DNA of 64,000 bases from Zunongwangia endophytica (GTDB lineage Bacteria > Bacteroidota > Bacteroidia > Flavobacteriales > Flavobacteriaceae), in the NCBI RefSeq assembly GCF_030409505.1, contig NZ_JAUFPZ010000002.1:1619501-1683500 (forward strand), read 5' to 3'. Below are positions 8,582 through 16,890 of the stretch, piece by piece. How positions within the stretch are numbered: position 1 is the stretch's first letter; each line of letters opens with the position of its first letter. The position numbers and the translations under genes were made by a program. The notes under the pieces are model-generated. The model saw only the letters and a program-made list of their open reading frames with translations, had not been told where the DNA came from and searched no databases.

Positions 8582-9651
8582 TGAATCTCAATTCAAAAAC
8601 AATATCGTACTGGATAATCCAAACAGTCATCTGGTCCTTGTTATCAAGTATAATGGCCTTAAGCTATTGGGCAAGCGGTAACGAGTTAAGTTTGAAGACC
8701 TGGCAGATTATCATGGATTTTTTTGTAGTGATATTGTTATCTATCTTTTTCACCCATCAATTAAAAAGAATCATAAATAAATTTATTCCATTTGACGCGC
8801 TCAAGCTGAAGCAATTATTTATAGTTATAGGTTTTCTGTTAGCTGCTACCGTTTTATTCTATTCCGCTTATACGATATATAATAAGTTTACATATACTTA
8901 TATCTATAATAGGATTGACGTTCTAGAACATCCCTCCCAGAGTTTAGAAAACAATTTGATTTTTGCACTGAACTATTTTATTTATTTCGCGATGTGGACA
9001 GTATTCTACGTAGCTGTAAAAGGATTAATGGAACTAAATAAAAGCAGAGAAACCAGACTAAAACTTGAATCTAATCTTAAAGAATCGCAATTAAATACAC
9101 TTAAAGGGCAGATTAATCCACATTTTATGTTTAATAGTTTAAATAATATTCGTGGCTTAATGCTGGAAGATGTTCCAAGGGCTAGAAATATGCTCACACG
9201 CCTTTCTGAAACCTTACGCTATTCTTTGACGAAAAGCACTTTAAATTCTATTGCACTAGAAGATGAACTTGATATGGTAAGAAACTTTATTGAAATTTCT
9301 AAAATTCAGTTAGAGGATCGTCTTCAATTTGAAGAAAAAATAGATAAAAAATCTTTAAATATACTAATCCCTCCCATGATTATACAGATGCTTATCGAGA
9401 ATGCTATAAAACATGGAATATCTAGTTTAAAAGAAGGTGGATTAATAGTGCTGTCCACATGCCTAATTGATCACCAGTTACAAATTAAGGTAACCAATAC
9501 AGGAACACTAAGAACCAGTAAGGATAGTACAGAATTAGGCTTAAAAAACATAAAGCAGCGATTAGCATTACTTTATGGTGAAAAAGCAGACTTCAAATTA
9601 GAAGAAATAGAAAATAAAGTGATTGCATCAATTAATATTCCAACAGCATGA
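8581..9651 (+). CDS. LytS/YehU-type sensor histidine kinase
   Basis: A membrane histidine kinase of the His_kinase (LytS/YpdA/YehU) family, 356 residues. Four hydrophobic segments fill roughly residues 10-145. A helical linker follows, then the phosphoacceptor motif INPHFMFNSLNNIRG with His near 180, and an HATPase domain with the N box LIENAIKHGI near 272-281. It should autophosphorylate in response to an unknown membrane signal and pass the phosphate to the regulator encoded next. The gene overlaps both neighbours (TAATG upstream, ATGA downstream), the sign of a tightly coupled operon. There is no periplasmic sensor domain of any size, so the signal is likely within the membrane or relayed by the preceding membrane protein. 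Confidence 0.93.
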   Translation: MNLNSKTISYWIIQTVIWSLLSSIMALSYWASGNELSLKTWQIIMDFFVVILLSIFFTHQLKRIINKFIPFDALKLKQLFIVIGFLLAATVLFYSAYTIYNKFTYTYIYNRIDVLEHPSQSLENNLIFALNYFIYFAMWTVFYVAVKGLMELNKSRETRLKLESNLKESQLNTLKGQINPHFMFNSLNNIRGLMLEDVPRARNMLTRLSETLRYSLTKSTLNSIALEDELDMVRNFIEISKIQLEDRLQFEEKIDKKSLNILIPPMIIQMLIENAIKHGISSLKEGGLIVLSTCLIDHQLQIKVTNTGTLRTSKDSTELGLKNIKQRLALLYGEKADFKLEEIENKVIASINIPTA

Positions 9652-10379
9652 AAACTTTAAAAGCAGTTATTGTTGAAGATTCCCGTTTAGCTCGAAATGA
9701 GTTAAAAGAACTTCTAACTTCACATAAAGAAATAGAACTTATTGGTGAAGCAGCAAATGTAGATGATGGTTTCAAGTTAATAACAGCAAACAATCCAGAT
9801 CTACTTTTTCTAGATATTAATATGCCCGAGAAAGATGGTTTTGAATTGTTAGAAATGTTGGATGAAGTACCTTTAACTATTTTCACAACCGCTTTTGATG
9901 AATATGCGATCAAATCTTTTGAATATAATGCCTTTGATTATTTATTAAAACCCATTAATCAAAAACGCTTTGCGCAGTCTATAGAAAAAGTTCTCGAGAA
10001 AGGATCTAATAGTGAATCTCCAGATCCTAAAAATGAGAATGCTTTAAGTCTTGATAAGCAAATCTTTATAAAGGATGGAGAAAAATGCTGGTTAGTAAAG
10101 ATTCAGGATATCTTTATGTTTGAAATTGTGGGAAACTACACTCGTGTATTTTTTAAAAACAACAAACCACTTATCTATAAATCTTTAGGCCGAATCGAAG
10201 AAAAATTACCAAATGACATTTTTTTTAGAGCAAATAGACAGCAGTTAATCAATATAAATCACGTTAATAAAGTGGTATCCTGGTTTAACGGAAAACTAAA
10301 AATTGAAATGAATTCTGGAGACGAAGTTGAAATTTCCAGAAGACAATCTTACTTATTCAAAGAACAACTGAGTTTTTAG
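9648..10379 (+). CDS. LytTR-family response regulator
   Basis: A 243-residue response regulator of the AlgR/AgrA/LytR class. The receiver domain covers residues 1-120, with the acidic pair near 10-11 (VEDS) and the phosphoacceptor Asp near 55 in LLFLDINMPEKDG. The LytTR DNA-binding domain covers about 145-243 (KIQDIFMFEIVGNYTRVFF ... FFRANRQQLININHV). The gene overlaps the kinase by four bases (ATGA) and is the last of the operon. LytTR proteins bind pairs of short direct repeats upstream of -35/-33 regions. The shared motif at 3091 and 7937 is a reasonable candidate target, though this is inferred only from position. Confidence 0.94.
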   Translation: MKTLKAVIVEDSRLARNELKELLTSHKEIELIGEAANVDDGFKLITANNPDLLFLDINMPEKDGFELLEMLDEVPLTIFTTAFDEYAIKSFEYNAFDYLLKPINQKRFAQSIEKVLEKGSNSESPDPKNENALSLDKQIFIKDGEKCWLVKIQDIFMFEIVGNYTRVFFKNNKPLIYKSLGRIEEKLPNDIFFRANRQQLININHVNKVVSWFNGKLKIEMNSGDEVEISRRQSYLFKEQLSF

Positions 10380-10752
10380 AAAAGTCAATCATATAAAATC
10401 TTCTATTATAAATCAGAATAGAAAGAAAGTTGAAGCAAGAATAAACGTCTTTTAGCATATCTGTGCATTTGGAATGATCTTCTAGGTAAAGATCACTTTA
10501 TATATTCACAATGCTATACATTAAATATGAATAGAGCTTTTGCTTATACAAATTGTGAAATACACATTCCAAAAGAACAAATCTTTTAGAAAGAATCGAT
10601 CTTAGATACCACCAAACAAAAAAGTCGCTGAAAAAATGTCTTCAGTGACTTTTATGAGTATACCTTACATGTGGCGATCTGTTTATGCCTTATTAATCTA
10701 AATGTTTATTTATGCAGTTTCAAAAGATCACTTAGCCGGAATAATTGAGAGC
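10380..10752. other. intergenic region between convergent genes
   Basis: A 373-base gap between the LytTR operon (plus) and a minus-strand lipoprotein gene. It is AT-rich and contains one clear hairpin at 10619-10652. I see no further gene or RNA. Confidence 0.5.
10619..10653 (-). terminator. hairpin terminator downstream of the lipoprotein gene
   Basis: AAAGTCGCTGAA (10621-10632) pairs with TTCAGTGACTTT (10641-10652) with one G-T pair and an 8-base loop. On the minus strand the stem is followed by TTTTTTTGTTTGG, so it fits best as terminator of the minus-strand gene cluster ending at 10753. Confidence 0.6.
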
Positions 10753-11709
10753 CTAATTTGCTTGAATTGTTTGTTGAGATTCAATTTTAAATTGCGCCAT
10801 GGCTTCACCGGGCACTAACTTATAAATAATTTTATATTCATTTCCTGTAATTTTCCCATTTTTAAATATTGGAAAACTACGTATTAGCTTATTATTTTTT
10901 ATATCGTATATATCGTTTCCTCTATAATTGCCCTCATCCAGTTTAAAAGAATTATAAGGAAAATTAACCAGTGACATTGATTTCTTATGATTTGTAGTGA
11001 AAACTAAAACTTTGGATTTTTTCGTTTTAAAATTCTTTAAAATTATGACTAGCTCTGGATCTTTGTCATTATTGAGATCTGTAGTTTGGGCGCTAACAAT
11101 ATTCATATCAAGGGATTTATAAAAAGTTGAATTATCTTTCGCTAGTCCCATTGGAGTTACTTGTAATATTTTTTTATCATCAATAATTTCAACACTAATC
11201 TCAAAATTGATCCCTTCCCGATGTAGATATTTTGAGAATATTCTTGGATCGACTTGAGCCGTATCTAGACTGCCTTTAATATACCTATAGTCCCCTCCAA
11301 TACTGGCGCCACCAGAGCAAAAATAGGCCAATCCTTCCGATGTTTTAGAAGAGACAAATAATCTATCTCTGGTAAACATAAATTGAATTGGTAAATCTGT
11401 TTCAATCGCTACATAAGTACTATCATTCTTTTTTTTTGCCAAACAATGAAGAGTACAGGTTGGTCGCTTAAGATCTGCTCTCGACCGGATTGATAAACTA
11501 ATCAATTTATCTTCTAAAGAAGTGACTTCAATACCTACCCAATCCTTTCCTTCATTTCTATCTTCATAGTCACTATTAACATAAGTACCGTCAGGATCGA
11601 AACTGTTATTATTTGATATTGAGTCTTGATGGTCTATTTGATTGGAATTATTGTTTTTACAATAAACGAAGCAGTTTATAAAAAATAAAAAAAGTAATTT
11701 CTTATACAT
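10753..11709 (-). CDS. lipoprotein of unknown function
   Basis: A 318-residue protein starting MYKKLLFLFFINCFVYC, a lipoprotein signal with the lipobox FVYC, so the mature protein is probably anchored through Cys17. I do not recognise a family for the mature part. It contains KDPELVIILKNFKTKKSK near residue 220, similar to the 'field of view' phrases of FG-GAP/VCBS-like repeats (DLNNDKDPELVI), which suggests a small beta-propeller-like or integrin-like segment. It is the last of four minus-strand genes for envelope proteins, ten bases after the DUF4421-like gene. No enzymatic motif is visible. Confidence 0.7.
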   Translation of the reverse strand: MYKKLLFLFFINCFVYCKNNNSNQIDHQDSISNNNSFDPDGTYVNSDYEDRNEGKDWVGIEVTSLEDKLISLSIRSRADLKRPTCTLHCLAKKKNDSTYVAIETDLPIQFMFTRDRLFVSSKTSEGLAYFCSGGASIGGDYRYIKGSLDTAQVDPRIFSKYLHREGINFEISVEIIDDKKILQVTPMGLAKDNSTFYKSLDMNIVSAQTTDLNNDKDPELVIILKNFKTKKSKVLVFTTNHKKSMSLVNFPYNSFKLDEGNYRGNDIYDIKNNKLIRSFPIFKNGKITGNEYKIIYKLVPGEAMAQFKIESQQTIQAN

Positions 11710-11719
11710 AAGCAGTCAT

Positions 11720-12727
11720 TTAAAATTTATCTCCGATTTCTTTTAACTTTTCGGGAGGATCTAATCTATACCCAATAAAAAATAGTCCATACCAGGAGTC
11801 ATGCTTTATTTTTCTATCGTAACTATTTTTATAATTGAGAGAATTATACGATACACGAGCTCCCATTAGAAGAGTATCGGTATTAAATCCTAATTGCATG
11901 CCACCACCGTATTCTTGAGTAAAGTAGGTATTCACTTCCTTTTCATCAATATTTTCTCCTTTTTGTCTATAATTTTCAATACGCATTCCTAATCCTCCAA
12001 AACCATATGGAGAAATATTGAATTTTTCAGCGACTACCCAATTATAGTAATAATTTAAATCCAGGCTTAGATGATAATCTTTTTCTTTGCCTTTAAAATT
12101 TTCAAAATCATTTGAAAATTTTGTGTATCCGTAATTGAGCCGAGGTACAAAGCTTCCTGTACTGTATCGTTGCCATTCTCTTTGATATATTAGGTTTTCT
12201 AAAGAAAAATCGGGGTTGAGAATATATGCGGTTGATCCACCATAAAATGTTCGCTTTAAATCAGGAAATAATAAATAAGTTTCACTACTGGGTAATCCCT
12301 TTAAAAAGTCGCTTGAATTGGCGACATAAAAACCTTTCATGCGTTGATATGTAAATTCCTGTACGAATTGCCCTGGAAATATTCTGAAACTAAGGTCAGA
12401 ATAACTGCTCTCGCCTTTTTCATCATCACCATGATTTCCGGGTAAAAAATCAGGAGTAAAACTATAGCTTAAACTAAAAATTTTATAATCGAAAAGAAGA
12501 GTAAGCCGAAGATCATTATTTAAAGCAAGGTTCAGGTTAGTACCTTCTGCTCCACTGGAGATATAATAATTCTCTAAATGTGAATCGATATTTAATTTGA
12601 TTTGCATTTTATCTTCATAGGATATAATTGCAGTGCTATCAGTTTCCTGTTCGTTTTGTGCAGTGATGCCTTGAAGACAGCTGCAAAAGATCACAAAGAT
12701 CAAATTGTAAGTAAGATTATAAGACAT
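11720..12727 (-). CDS. DUF4421-like outer membrane protein
   Basis: A 335-residue exported protein. The N-terminus (LTYNLIFVIFCSCLQGITAQ) is a signal peptide and the rest is rich in alternating, aromatic beta strands ending in GYRL-like segments, as expected for an outer membrane beta barrel. The overall pattern (DKMQIKLNIDSHLENYYI near residue 40, then repeated strands such as DLSFRIFPGQFVQEFTYQR) resembles the DUF4421 family of Bacteroidota. The role is unknown. Its start overlaps the end of the DUF3667 gene by 11 bases, so the two are probably translated together. The DUF number is from memory of the pattern and is moderately sure. Confidence 0.65.
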   Translation of the reverse strand: MSYNLTYNLIFVIFCSCLQGITAQNEQETDSTAIISYEDKMQIKLNIDSHLENYYISSGAEGTNLNLALNNDLRLTLLFDYKIFSLSYSFTPDFLPGNHGDDEKGESSYSDLSFRIFPGQFVQEFTYQRMKGFYVANSSDFLKGLPSSETYLLFPDLKRTFYGGSTAYILNPDFSLENLIYQREWQRYSTGSFVPRLNYGYTKFSNDFENFKGKEKDYHLSLDLNYYYNWVVAEKFNISPYGFGGLGMRIENYRQKGENIDEKEVNTYFTQEYGGGMQLGFNTDTLLMGARVSYNSLNYKNSYDRKIKHDSWYGLFFIGYRLDPPEKLKEIGDKF

Positions 12728-13448
12728 AATAACAGACCATGATTAAAGAAATTATAATTAAGTAAGAGAAAAGTAAGCTTAGACTAGTTTTAAATATTAA
12801 GCCAAATGCTGTTAATTGAAAAAACTGAAAATAACACCATAGGAATAATATAGTATTGATTATTAATTCGAACCTAGTGATAAGTTTTCTTGCACTAGGC
12901 TCTTCGGGGACAGAGTATAAAATACTTAGAAAGGCAATATGGAAAATGATTCGTTGACATGCAGCATAAGTATTCAATACAAAGTGCTCTGGAAAATTAT
13001 AAGATTGTTTATTAAATATCAACCATGAACTGAATGAAAATATTGGAAGCGTAGCTAGCGTATAATACACATAGTTTCCGTCTAAAATACTAGCAAGCTT
13101 TAAATATTTTTCATCCTGGGCTAACTTAGAAGAAGCTTGATAAAATAGATTAATATCGAGATAATGGTAAAGAAAACTATAAATAGTAGAAAGTACTACA
13201 AGCATAGAAACTGGCATAAAATACCTGACTCGCTTACCTGCAACATAATCCCTTATTGCATAACCTGGTCGTATAAATAACTCTTTTATAGTGAAGAAAA
13301 AACCTGAATCGATATTAAACAAGCCCAATTGCAAGTCGTTGAATATTGAAAAACTGTGGATTCTTTCAATAGAAGACTTTTGACCACAAAGACTACAGTA
13401 TCTTCCTTCAAAATAAAGATCGCAGTTCTTACACGTAGTCATAAGCAT
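12717..13448 (-). CDS. DUF3667 family membrane protein with zinc ribbon
   Basis: A 243-residue protein. It starts with a CxxC...CxxC zinc-ribbon pattern (CKNCDLYFEGRYCSLCGQ, residues 6-23) and continues with the conserved segment FFFTIKELFIRPGYAIRDYV followed by GKRVRYFMPVSMLV, the hallmark of DUF3667. Several hydrophobic spans follow near residues 80-96, 125-140, 165-180, 190-215 and 220-243. The family is common in Bacteroidota and has no known function. Some relatives are annotated as involved in membrane lipid or export processes, which I cannot support here. It overlaps the next gene by 11 bases. Confidence 0.85.
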   Translation of the reverse strand: MLMTTCKNCDLYFEGRYCSLCGQKSSIERIHSFSIFNDLQLGLFNIDSGFFFTIKELFIRPGYAIRDYVAGKRVRYFMPVSMLVVLSTIYSFLYHYLDINLFYQASSKLAQDEKYLKLASILDGNYVYYTLATLPIFSFSSWLIFNKQSYNFPEHFVLNTYAACQRIIFHIAFLSILYSVPEEPSARKLITRFELIINTILFLWCYFQFFQLTAFGLIFKTSLSLLFSYLIIISLIMVCYYVL

Positions 13449-13470
13449 TTCATATTACGCTCAAGCTTTA

Positions 13471-14316
13471 TTATTTATGCTTACTTCCCCAAGGTGTTCT
13501 TTTTACCAAGTAGTTTATGGTTCCATTATATGAATCTAAAGAATTACCGAAACCATTACGGCTCACCGAATAGACGTTTCTTCCGGCATCCGAAAATATA
13601 TTTAGTTCAATTGAAGTATCATAATTTGATACTGTTGATGAGCTGTTTGATGTATATTCAGATCCAGAACTCTTTTCTTTCTTTTTTTCTTTATCCCTTT
13701 TGTCCTTATAGGTTGTACTAGAACTTCCATAAGAGCGCGTACCTTCAAAACTTATATTAGCGGTTCCATAAACCACATATTCCACCCCTAGTAACTCTGC
13801 TAGCTGCTTCGGCATTAAATTTTTTATCAGGCTAGGGTCCAAATTGTTTTGTAAAAGAAGAGCATTCGTAGTCATTGGATCCTGAACAATAATTTGATTT
13901 GTATTTTTCTTAAAAGAATTGATAGTCGCATGTTGTATTTGGTCAGACATTGCTTCACTCATCAATCCTTGATCATTAGAAACCATAGTGAATGGAAGAA
14001 TAGCAATTTTATTCTTACGTTCCTCAGCCGTAGTAGTAGGTAGATTCGAAATTGAAGTTTTAGGCTGTGCTATAATCTGAGTTCTACCACTGGCAAAAAC
14101 AATTTTTTGTATATCATCCTTTTTAAATTCGTAAGTGAGATCTTCACCATTATATATAAAATCGATAGACTTGTCGTGAACAGCAGTTACTTTACCATCT
14201 TTAGTTTCCCCATTTATCATATAAACCACATCCGTTTTTTCTTGAGCAAGTGCGCTACAGATGCAAAAATTTGATATTAGCAATATTGTTGCTAAAAGTA
14301 ATTTCAACTGTTTCAT
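13471..14316 (-). CDS. secreted CsgG/FlgO-like protein
   Basis: A 281-residue exported protein with a signal peptide (MKQLKLLLATILLISNFCIC...ALAQ). Residues 30-80 form a short beta domain (DVVYMINGETKDGKVTAV, YEFKKDDIQKIVFASG), seen in many Bacteroidota proteins in front of other domains. From about residue 102 the segment KNKIAILPFTMVSNDQGLMSEAMSDQI resembles, read in parts, the start of CsgG/FlgO/TolB-N-like domains, which form periplasmic or outer-membrane-associated assemblies. ELLGVEYVVYGTANI near 168 fits the same fold. A low-complexity linker of S, K, E and T near 200-225 splits the C-terminal strands. It probably opens the four-gene minus-strand cluster. Fold assignment is by resemblance only. 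Confidence 0.65.
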   Translation of the reverse strand: MKQLKLLLATILLISNFCICSALAQEKTDVVYMINGETKDGKVTAVHDKSIDFIYNGEDLTYEFKKDDIQKIVFASGRTQIIAQPKTSISNLPTTTAEERKNKIAILPFTMVSNDQGLMSEAMSDQIQHATINSFKKNTNQIIVQDPMTTNALLLQNNLDPSLIKNLMPKQLAELLGVEYVVYGTANISFEGTRSYGSSSTTYKDKRDKEKKKEKSSGSEYTSNSSSTVSNYDTSIELNIFSDAGRNVYSVSRNGFGNSLDSYNGTINYLVKRTPWGSKHK

Positions 14317-14478
14317 ATTGTCACAGAGTTAGTTATCCTTTATAAATATAGTTAAATATTTCAAAAATTAACATCTCCAATACAAAAATGATTACGAATT
14401 ATGTTCAATAAAAGAATATTAAGCTGTTGATAGCTCAAATAATATTACTTTCTAATAATCCATATTTTGAAATATAAA

Positions 14479-14637
14479 TTAGTGTTCACAGAAAATAATA
14501 TTAATTGCCTTTAATTTTACTGTAAATAGGACTTGAATAACATTGATGGTAATTCGAGCATAAAGGGGAGCAGTACCATTTTTGGCTTTTGATGATTTTG
14601 GAATAAAAAGAATTCCAAAGCTTACGGCATTTTTCAT
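14479..14637 (-). pseudogene. N-terminal remnant of a second tyrosine integrase
   Basis: From an ATG at 14637 a 52-codon frame encodes SFGILFIPKSSKAKNGTA and then PLYARITIN. This is the start of the arm-DNA-binding domain of Bacteroidota tyrosine integrases (typical form: FxIxFFIR..KAKNGEAPIYARITVNG). The similarity ends at that point and the frame drifts into unrelated residues before a stop, so the rest of the gene is gone. Its start is 198 bases from the tRNA-Pro repeat at 14835, much like the main integrase, which starts 249 bases from the tRNA at 24216. It therefore looks like the leftover of another element inserted at the same site. Confidence 0.65.
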
Positions 14638-14776
14638 AGTGTTTCGTTCTCCAATTAGACAAGAGGCGTGAAAACGAATGTTAAATCAATATGAACAATA
14701 AGATACCAAAAAAAAGGTCACCGAATCGGACTCATTTTTAATGATTGCAAATGATATGAAAAACCGTCTAAAACAG

Positions 14777-14812
14777 AAAACCTTGAAAATCAATAGATTA
14801 ACAAGGTTTTTT
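14777..14812. terminator. hairpin at the island edge
   Basis: AAAACCTTG (14777-14785) pairs with CAAGGTTTT (14802-14810), with additional AATC/GATT pairing inside. T runs flank it on both strands. It could end transcripts leaving the island on the minus strand or entering it on the plus strand. Confidence 0.5.
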
Positions 14813-14834
14813 ATACCATTTTAATATGGTCTTG

Positions 14835-14847
14835 GTCGGGGTGGCAG
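14835..14847. repeat. distal attachment-site repeat (tRNA-Pro 3' end copy)
   Basis: GTCGGGGTGGCAG is identical to 24216-24228, the discriminator base, acceptor strand and first T-stem bases of the tRNA-Pro gene plus one flanking base. The next bases differ (AACG here, GATT in the tRNA). It marks the far end of an element integrated into the tRNA 3' end. Confidence 0.75.
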
Positions 14848-14910
14848 AACGCTTGTAACATTCTGAAACCCTCAGTATTTATAAGGTTTCCCATGGCTTC
14901 CAATTCTGGA

Positions 14911-14934
14911 ACTCACGATTAACTCACATTATAA
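14911..14934 (+). repeat. integrase-site-like repeat, left end
   Basis: This 24-base stretch contains CTCACGATTAACTCAC and matches 24095-24118 at 23 of 24 positions in the same orientation. It lies 64 bases inside the distal attachment repeat. Such repeats near the ends of integrative elements often serve as arm-type binding sites for the integrase; that role is inferred. Confidence 0.55.
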
Positions 14935-14985
14935 TCAGAACATTTTGAAGTCGTATGGTACTTCAAATCAAATATATGAAAATAA

Positions 14986-15195
14986 TCAAAAGGGTAGGTC
15001 ATCAAATTCTCCTGAATATTGATTTTCATCTAGATTCTCATATTGTTGATTGAGCCATCCCTTTTGTTTTTCTTCTTCATTCAATGTTCTTTTTATTGCA
15101 CAAACAACGGATTTGCCCCCTTTTAATATTAAATCAATTAATTTCTTAATTATTTCCGATTGGTTTGAATTTTGTTCCGATCCATCCACCTTCAA
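14986..15195 (-). CDS. small hypothetical protein paired with nuclease-like gene
   Basis: A 69-residue, charged, soluble protein (MKVDGSEQNSNQSEIIKKLI ... SGEFDDLPF) of no family I know. Residues 13-40 could form an amphipathic helix (IIKKLIDLILKGGKSVVCAI) and the tail is acidic. It starts 50 bases before the end of the larger upstream gene, in another frame, so translation is probably coupled. Small acidic proteins encoded next to a toxic nuclease are often inhibitors or partners. That idea fits the layout but nothing in the sequence proves it. The overlap could also mean the start lies further downstream. Confidence 0.5.
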   Translation of the reverse strand: MKVDGSEQNSNQSEIIKKLIDLILKGGKSVVCAIKRTLNEEEKQKGWLNQQYENLDENQYSGEFDDLPF

Positions 15196-16348
15196 CCACA
15201 GCTTTAAATGATGTATAATTAAAATATCTATTCACATTTAAATACGAAATGCATTTTCCACCATTTATACCAATGATTCTCTCATCTTCTTTTAAAACGT
15301 CATAATACGAAAGTGGGATATACATTCCATTGCACAATCCTATATCATCAGGATCAAATTCAATTCGAGGACATAATTTTAAGAGAAATGGGTCATCGTT
15401 AATTCTAAAATCATCTGAACTATTTTTCCCTTCTGAATTCTTAATTTTGCTTTGAATGGAATACATTCTTTTAACTTCATCCTCAAATTGCGTATTATTT
15501 ATCAGAAATAAGAAATTATCGCCCTCACGTTCCATAACTTTATATTGAACCAAAATGAAACATTTATAATTCTCGTTATAATAAATCAAATCCGTACCCA
15601 AAATTTCTTCTAATGGCATTCGATTTGCTAACAAAACAGTAAGTTTTGTATTTTGATTTTTAAATACTGTTGAAGAATATTGAGTGCTTTTTTTAGCATC
15701 AAAACCAGGGAAATTGTTTAAATCATTAATAATCATATTATCCTCTCTGAGTGACATTTTATTTAGACCGTCTAAGTAACTTGATATATCCTCTTCTTCG
15801 TTGAAGTCCCATCCAGAGATTTGATTCCGATCAATATCAGCTATACTCATAGCTGTAAGAAGAGCTTCTTTTTGAGTAGCTAGAACTTCCTTTTTATTGA
15901 TTGATAATTTACTTATTCTCTCCCGTCTTTCAATCAAATATTTTTTCAAATATTCTGCTGAATCAGGATTTAGATCAATAAAGACACTTAAAAAATTATC
16001 TGAACTCTTAATTGCAAGCACCCCCCCTTTTTTAAATTGATTTCGAATATATTTTTTATGTCTACTATTACACAATTCTAATATATCTTGTTTTTTTATT
16101 GGCTGGTCAACTTTCCTAATATCACGAATATTCAATTTCTGCAAATCAGTACCAGCAGATAATCCTTTTTTTCCTATTCCATAATGGGTAATTACATCAT
16201 TTTCATTAATTATATAGCAAATTAATTCTACATTACGAGGATAACGAAATTTTACAACTGGCTCAGCAAATTCATTACCAACATAACTTTTTAATAAGTT
16301 ATACCTAGAATTTCCTAATCTTAAAAAATAACCAGAGGCGTTAATCAT
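15146..16348 (-). CDS. hypothetical protein with PD-(D/E)XK-like motif
   Basis: A 400-residue protein without signal peptide or membrane span and not a family I can name. The region near residues 250-275 reads LEEILGTDLIYYNEN, then CFILVQYKVMERE. The pattern G-x-D-hydrophobic ... hydrophobic-Q-x-K is the core of PD-(D/E)XK nucleases, here with Q in place of D/E, as in several restriction-like enzymes. The N-terminal 130 residues are basic and mixed alpha/beta. This makes a DNA- or RNA-cleaving defence protein plausible but unproven. It lies in the tRNA-Pro island beside a helicase fragment and overlaps a small downstream gene by 50 bases. The start ATG at 16348 follows AT-rich non-coding DNA. 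Confidence 0.6.
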   Translation of the reverse strand: MINASGYFLRLGNSRYNLLKSYVGNEFAEPVVKFRYPRNVELICYIINENDVITHYGIGKKGLSAGTDLQKLNIRDIRKVDQPIKKQDILELCNSRHKKYIRNQFKKGGVLAIKSSDNFLSVFIDLNPDSAEYLKKYLIERRERISKLSINKKEVLATQKEALLTAMSIADIDRNQISGWDFNEEEDISSYLDGLNKMSLREDNMIINDLNNFPGFDAKKSTQYSSTVFKNQNTKLTVLLANRMPLEEILGTDLIYYNENYKCFILVQYKVMEREGDNFLFLINNTQFEDEVKRMYSIQSKIKNSEGKNSSDDFRINDDPFLLKLCPRIEFDPDDIGLCNGMYIPLSYYDVLKEDERIIGINGGKCISYLNVNRYFNYTSFKAVVEGGWIGTKFKPIGNN

Positions 16349-16890
16349 TTAATTTATTTTTATCAGTTGTTCTCAACTCAATCTTTTGATTCCTCATATC
16401 TAAAATTACACTTTTTTAGCTAAAAAGCGCTATTTGCGATGAACCGTTGATTTATTCATTGCTTATTTTACTAATTTTTAATCTATTAGATAACAGCTTT
16501 CTCTAGTTCTAGAAAGGGCAACATAAAGCTTATTCTTTGTTCTATTTGCTAATTTCATAAGATTGTTTTGATTAAACAGTTTAGCTGTATTTTTATTTAA
16601 GATTATACAAATATTAATATAATCATCCTCTCCTTTACACTCACACGAATTTTAAATAGGTAATATTGATCAAATTGTGCGCTAATTCAAGATGGGTGTC
16701 TGTGGACACAATCTTGATTGCTCCCAACGATCGCAATGAAAAATAGAGATGTTTATGGGGGGAAGCTAGAAAGGTTTCCAAGTTGTTTATCTAGGAACAA
16801 TCTAGGTGCATTAATACTGATTTAAAACTTCAAAAGACCATCAAGAAGGTAGTATTTTTGCAGAAAATAGTTTATGCATAAATTATGAAC
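16349..16890. other. intergenic stretch with helicase fragment
   Basis: There is no intact gene. The minus strand at 16478-16651 encodes the tail of a UvrD-type helicase. The rest (16652-16890) shows no coding frame or structure that I recognise. Confidence 0.5.
16478..16651 (-). pseudogene. C-terminal fragment of a UvrD-like helicase
   Basis: A 57-codon open frame ends KLANRTKNKLYVALSRTRES and then CYLID. This matches the last conserved motif of superfamily 1 UvrD/PcrA-type helicases (TKxxLYVALTRAR), and CKGEDDYINICIIL about 45 residues before the end fits the preceding motif (GxxKGxxFDxVxIxx). Everything upstream, including the Walker A domain, is missing, with a stop codon just before the fragment at 16652-16654. 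It is the scar of a deleted gene. Such helicases occur beside nucleases in several defence loci, and the neighbouring nuclease-like gene makes this interesting. Confidence 0.7.

Larger units (their letters stand above)
14317..14985. other. intergenic stretch with integrase scrap and island edge
   Basis: No intact gene in 669 bases. It holds the N-terminal remnant of an integrase (14479-14637, minus), a hairpin at 14777-14812, the 13-bp tRNA-Pro repeat at 14835-14847 and an integrase-site-like repeat at 14911-14934. The remaining sequence is AT-rich with nothing recognisable. Confidence 0.6.
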
